From positions 1-8,275 of the forward strand of contig CAKZMN010000050.1 of assembly GCA_937128575.1 (NCBI GenBank): 8,275 nucleotides of DNA. Direction: 5' to 3'. Of the stretch, positions 5,482-8,275 are shown in pieces; the first letter of the stretch is position 1, and each line of letters opens with the position of its first letter. This DNA is from an uncultured Alphaproteobacteria bacterium (GTDB lineage Bacteria > Pseudomonadota > Alphaproteobacteria > Micavibrionales > Micavibrionaceae). The translations under genes and the position numbers were made by a program. The notes beneath the pieces were generated by a model. The model worked only from the letters and a program-made list of their open reading frames with translations, had not been told where the DNA came from and did not search any database.

Positions 5482-6138
5482 TTATTTCTTCCTACGCATC
5501 TCTAAATACTCCGCTAGAATTTCTCCGGCCGTCACATCGCTTTGCACAAAATCAGCCTGCTGCGTAATTACCTTGTGCAGGGCTTCTATATAATCCTCAT
5601 GCGGCACTTCATATACACCGAACTGAATCAGATGGTCATTCACAAATTGCGTATCAAAAATCGTAAATCGCCCGCGCCAGAGCCGCGCTGTTAAATGCAC
5701 TAGGGCAATCTTGCTGGCGTCGCGCGCGGTTTGAAACATGCTTTCCCCGAAAAAGGCGCGGCCAATCTTTAAACCATAAACGCCGCCGACCAAAACACCA
5801 TCTTGCCAGCATTCAACGCTGTGGGCGTGTCCCTGATCATGCAGGGCGCAATAATTCTCAATGATAGATGGATTGATCCATGTTTCGGGTCGTTTTTCAT
5901 TGGCTCGTGCGCATCCTTCTATAACCGCGCGAAAGGCCGTATCAACGCGAATGTCATAAGGCGCGCGCCGCACGCTTTGTTGCAACCGCCGCGGCATATG
6001 AAGTTCCGTAATAGAAAGCTGCCCACGCATCTCCGGACATACCCAATGCACATAGGGGCTATCGCCGCTATAGGACATCGGAAAAAGGCCGTGAGTATAG
6101 GCTTCTAAGATTAATTCAGGCGTTAAAACAAGCTGCAT
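5482..6138 (-). CDS. aat: Leucyl/phenylalanyl-tRNA-protein transferase
   Basis: This cytosolic 218-residue enzyme moves Leu or Phe from aminoacyl-tRNA to proteins with N-terminal Lys or Arg, creating N-degrons that ClpS delivers to ClpAP. Family motifs run in order: GLFPMS (17-22), WVCPxxRG (32-39), TWI (86-88), HDQGHAHSVExW (100-111), LVGGVYGLKIGRAFFGESMF (116-135) with catalytic-region E132, ASKxAL (141-146) and FDTQ (161-164) with Q164, which matches the key Gln of the E. coli enzyme. The length is normal. The start at 6138 immediately precedes the conserved N-terminus. The leader is AT-rich with no recognisable SD, so translation initiation may be weak or leaderless-like. The fusion ATPase at 641-1801 lacks the ClpA N-domain that ClpS binds, so it is not an obvious reader of these N-degrons. 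Confidence 0.95.
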   Translation of the reverse strand: MQLVLTPELILEAYTHGLFPMSYSGDSPYVHWVCPEMRGQLSITELHMPRRLQQSVRRAPYDIRVDTAFRAVIEGCARANEKRPETWINPSIIENYCALHDQGHAHSVECWQDGVLVGGVYGLKIGRAFFGESMFQTARDASKIALVHLTARLWRGRFTIFDTQFVNDHLIQFGVYEVPHEDYIEALHKVITQQADFVQSDVTAGEILAEYLEMRRKK

Positions 6139-6191
6139 ATTTTTATTTTAAAGTAATAATAGTTCAATGTGGATAGTTATCTTGAAATTTA

Positions 6192-6243
6192 TTTACTTAA
6201 ATTGAGGCGTCATATTAGAATATATACGTAAATAACCAATCAA
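6192..6243. promoter_or_regulatory. Predicted overlapping divergent promoters of aat and the lipoprotein gene
   Basis: The 114-base AT-rich gap between the divergent genes holds back-to-back sigma70-like elements. On the plus strand, TTTACT (6192-6197) and TAGAAT (6216-6221) are 18 bases apart, ahead of the lipoprotein gene. On the minus strand, TTGATT (plus-strand 6238-6243) and TCTAAT (plus-strand 6214-6219) are also 18 bases apart, reading toward aat. The two -10 boxes overlap, which would make the promoters mutually exclusive. Each -10 matches five of six consensus bases and each -35 four of six; in AT-rich DNA this could be chance. Confidence 0.35.
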
Positions 6244-6252
6244 AGTGCCCCC

Positions 6253-6600
6253 ATGTTGAAAAATGAATTTAATAGCAAGAAAGCGATTATAGGCCTAAGC
6301 CTAGCATTCACAATGCTTGCCAGCTGCGCTTCATCATCAAGCCTAACCATGAAAAAATTAGATAATATGCGCGGCTTTGATTACAGCGCATCAAGCGCTT
6401 TAGACGATCGCAGCGCTGCGTTTTACAGAGATTCTGAAGGCCTGTCTTATTTAGCGGTTACAGAAGGCAAGGACGAACACGTTCATCAAGTCGAGTACGG
6501 CCCAAAAGAAGCATCATATGCGATGAATTATTTTCTAAAAACTGGTGAGCTGCCGTGCAAGGTGGAACCAGTCGTCCTTGCGCTAAACTATGGTCGTTAA
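6253..6600 (+). CDS. Small predicted lipoprotein of unknown function
   Basis: This 115-residue protein has a clear lipoprotein signal: basic K9-K10, hydrophobic stretch (about 11-23) and lipobox LASC with the lipidated cysteine at C25, followed by a Ser-rich linker. The mature part (about 90 residues) is mixed and contains FDYSASSALDDRSAAFYRD (41-59) and a second cysteine at C101 near the end. I do not recognise a family. Residue +2 after Cys is Ala, not Asp, so by the E. coli rule it would go to the outer membrane, though sorting rules in this organism are unknown. No good SD precedes ATG 6253, but the signal peptide begins right there and the frame is intact. It stands alone on the plus strand between aat and accC, both of which run the other way, and its stop is three bases from the accC stop. 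Confidence 0.75.
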   Translation: MLKNEFNSKKAIIGLSLAFTMLASCASSSSLTMKKLDNMRGFDYSASSALDDRSAAFYRDSEGLSYLAVTEGKDEHVHQVEYGPKEASYAMNYFLKTGELPCKVEPVVLALNYGR

Positions 6601-6603
6601 GCT

Positions 6604-7950
6604 TTAAGCGTTACGCTTTTCTAGCTGTTGCTCCAGCCACTTAATTGAATAGCTACCGTCTAAGAACTCTTCCTGCTGCAAAATCCATTCATGCAGGGGC
6701 AGGGTTGTTTTAATGCCGGTAATCACAGTTTCGCGAATGGCGCGTTGCATACGGCGAATACATTCCTCGCGGTTGCGACCATGTACAATCAACTTGCCCA
6801 CCATCGAATCGTAATGCGGCGGAATGCTGTATTCTGCGTAAATCGCGCTATCGAAGCGCACGCCAAGCCCGCCTGGCGCATGGAACTGCGTAATTTTACC
6901 CGGTGACGGCATGAACGTGTCTGGATCTTCGGCGTTAATGCGGATCTCAATCGCGTGACCGCGGAAACGCAGCGGGCCTTTTTTAATCGTCAACTCTTCA
7001 CCCGCGGCAACGCGGATCTGCTCGGCGATTAAATCAATGCCGGTGATCATCTCGGTCACTGGGTGCTCAACCTGAATGCGGGTGTTCATTTCCATGAAAT
7101 AAAACTTACCGTCTTCATATAAAAATTCGATTGTACCCGCGCCGCGATAGCCCATCTCGCGTACTGTATTGGCAGATAGAGCGCCAATCTCTTCGCGTAA
7201 TTCTTCGGTTAAAACGGGGGATGGGCCTTCTTCGACCAATTTTTGATGGCGGCGCTGCACAGAACAATCGCGCTCACCCAAATGAATGGCATTGCCATGC
7301 GTGTCGCCAAATACCTGAATTTCAATATGCTTCGGGTCTTTCAGGAATTTTTCGATATAAACAGTGTCATCGCCAAAATTAACCTTGGCTTCACTGCGTG
7401 CGCGTTGGAACAGCTCTTCAAATTCGTTAATGTCATTAACAATCTGCATACCCTTACCACCGCCGCCAGAGGCCGCCTTGATGATAACGGGAAGACCCAT
7501 ATCTTCGGCAATTTTCTTGCCCTCATCCGCTGTATCCACGCCGCCGGGGGAGCCGGGGACAACCGGAATGCCAAGCGCCTTAACGGTTTGCTTGGCGGTA
7601 ACCTTATCACCCATTTGCTCAATATGCTCTGGCGTCGGGCCAATAAAGGCAAAACCATGCTCCTCGACCATGCGGGCAAATTGTGCGTTTTCAGATAAGA
7701 ACCCGTAACCGGGGTGAACCGCGTCGGCGCCTGTGACGGCGGCCGCGCTTAGGATCGCGGGGATATTAAGATAGCTGTCGTGGCTTTTGGGTGGGCCAAT
7801 ACAAACTGATTCATCCGCCAAACGCACCGCCATAGAATTCGCGTCTGCTGTGGAATGCACTGCCACGCTCTCAATGCCCATTTCTCTACAGGCACGGATA
7901 ATCCGCAGGGCAATTTCTCCACGATTGGCAATGAGTATTTTTTTAAACAT
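6604..7950 (-). CDS. accC: Acetyl-CoA carboxylase biotin carboxylase subunit
   Basis: AccC carboxylates the biotin on AccB using ATP and bicarbonate, the first half-reaction of malonyl-CoA formation for fatty acid synthesis in the cytosol. At 448 residues it is full length, one shorter than E. coli AccC. The N-terminal pre-ATP-grasp region starts [13 protein letters not shown]. The central ATP-grasp fold has K116, the glycine-rich lid loop GGGGKGM (162-168), [12 protein letters not shown] (226-237) with C230, and the metal/bicarbonate site E275, E287, N289 and R291 in [13 protein letters not shown]337 in EIRINAED is the conserved catalytic arginine. The C-terminal domain ends in a charged helix. 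It starts 15 bases after the accB stop on the same strand, the standard accBC operon arrangement; its own SD is weak, so coupling to accB is likely. Confidence 0.98.
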   Translation of the reverse strand: MFKKILIANRGEIALRIIRACREMGIESVAVHSTADANSMAVRLADESVCIGPPKSHDSYLNIPAILSAAAVTGADAVHPGYGFLSENAQFARMVEEHGFAFIGPTPEHIEQMGDKVTAKQTVKALGIPVVPGSPGGVDTADEGKKIAEDMGLPVIIKAASGGGGKGMQIVNDINEFEELFQRARSEAKVNFGDDTVYIEKFLKDPKHIEIQVFGDTHGNAIHLGERDCSVQRRHQKLVEEGPSPVLTEELREEIGALSANTVREMGYRGAGTIEFLYEDGKFYFMEMNTRIQVEHPVTEMITGIDLIAEQIRVAAGEELTIKKGPLRFRGHAIEIRINAEDPDTFMPSPGKITQFHAPGGLGVRFDSAIYAEYSIPPHYDSMVGKLIVHGRNREECIRRMQRAIRETVITGIKTTLPLHEWILQQEEFLDGSYSIKWLEQQLEKRNA

Positions 7951-7965
7951 ATCTTTGAATCTGGT

Positions 7966-8275
7966 TTATTCTATAACCATTAAAACATCGCCAAACTCAA
8001 TCGGCTGCCCATCTTCAACAAGAATTTGGGTCACTGTACCGGAGGTTTCGGCTTTGATTGGGTTCATAACTTTCATCGCTTCGATAATCAGCAATGTATC
8101 ACCGGCCTGAACGCTGTCGCCCTTGCTTACGAAGTTGCCTGCGCCTGGCTCGGGTGCCAAGTAAGACGTACCAACCATAGGCGAGGTCACAGCGCCCGGA
8201 TGCGCATGCGCAACCGTGTCTGGCGCGGCTGTATTTGCGATCTGCGGCACAGCCGGATCAGACGGCATAGAAACC
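7966..8275 (-). CDS. accB: Acetyl-CoA carboxylase biotin carboxyl carrier protein, N-terminus beyond window
   Basis: The frame is open to the window edge, so the visible part (about 103 codons) is the C-terminal two-thirds of a protein that is usually about 150 residues. It shows a Pro/Ala-rich linker and then the biotinyl domain, with the SPMVGTSYLAPEPGA block and the EAMKVMN motif. The lysine of EAMK (codon at plus-strand 8071-8073) is the residue biotinylated by BirA. The SYLAPEPGA insertion forms the protruding thumb typical of true AccB-type carriers rather than other biotinyl domains. The ATG at 8266-8268 is internal (codons for Val-Ser precede it without a stop), so it should not be taken as the start. 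It forms an operon with accC immediately downstream. Confidence 0.96.
   Translation of the reverse strand, partial: VSMPSDPAVPQIANTAAPDTVAHAHPGAVTSPMVGTSYLAPEPGAGNFVSKGDSVQAGDTLLIIEAMKVMNPIKAETSGTVTQILVEDGQPIEFGDVLMVIE

Noticed and set aside
5468..5500. T-rich stretch between the convergent DUF2155 and aat stops as a terminator
   Set aside because: No convincing hairpin precedes the T-run on either strand.
6606..6618. Small hairpin AAGCG-TTA-CGCTT at the end of accC and the lipoprotein gene
   Set aside because: It has only five pairs, lies mostly inside accC codons and has only a short T-run; too weak to call a terminator.
7243..7708. Two long plus-strand frames (151 and 114 codons) opposite accC
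   Set aside because: They lie antisense to highly conserved AccC sequence and show no domain or ribosome binding site.
7966..8268. The accB frame taken as a complete 100-residue gene starting at the ATG 8266-8268
   Set aside because: The frame stays open to the window edge and AccB proteins need about 50 more N-terminal residues, so this Met is internal.

Overview
The window reads as mid-GC chromosomal DNA from an alphaproteobacterium, probably an uncultured or poorly sampled lineage. Four things support this: a supernumerary complex I subunit of the NDUFA12 type, a DUF2155 protein, the neighbourhood accB-accC / aat / DUF2155 / mlaD / NDUFA12 that is typical of alphaproteobacteria, and a GGAAC-N16-CGTT promoter of the kind read by the alphaproteobacterial general-stress sigma factor EcfG. 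I see no transposase, phage gene, CRISPR array, tRNA or rRNA. No gene-free stretch exceeds about 115 bases.

Left part (1-3468), accessory genes. The 3' end of a phospholipase D-family gene is followed by a well-formed EcfG-type promoter, a strong ribosome binding site and an unusual fusion gene. Its first 47 or so codons are a complete DUF1328 (UPF0391) two-helix membrane protein. The rest is the second AAA+ module (D2) of ClpA with its ATPase motifs and ClpP-docking IGF tripeptide. The predicted product is a membrane-anchored, stress-induced, single-ring Clp ATPase without the ClpA N-domain or D1. Facing it, with one base between the stop codons, is an unrecognised single-pass membrane protein that looks pilin-like. 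Divergent from that gene is a second unusual fusion: a response-regulator receiver domain joined to a guanine/cytidine-deaminase fold whose two zinc-binding cysteines have been replaced.

Right part (3472-8275), mostly conserved genes. A RidA-family gene lies on the minus strand. Then comes a plus-strand run of an NDUFA12-family subunit, MlaD (MCE domain) and DUF2155, the last two overlapping. On the minus strand follow aat (leucyl/phenylalanyl-tRNA-protein transferase), accC (biotin carboxylase) and the 3' part of accB (biotin carboxyl carrier protein, cut by the window edge). A small plus-strand lipoprotein gene of unknown function sits between aat and accC. accB and accC together provide the carrier and the biotin-carboxylating half of acetyl-CoA carboxylase.

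The strongest candidates for something undescribed are the DUF1328-ClpA(D2) fusion under an EcfG promoter and the receiver-pseudodeaminase fusion. Both are read from intact frames, but I could not search databases. An assembly chimera must be excluded for the first, because its junction falls where DUF1328 and ClpA happen to resemble each other.
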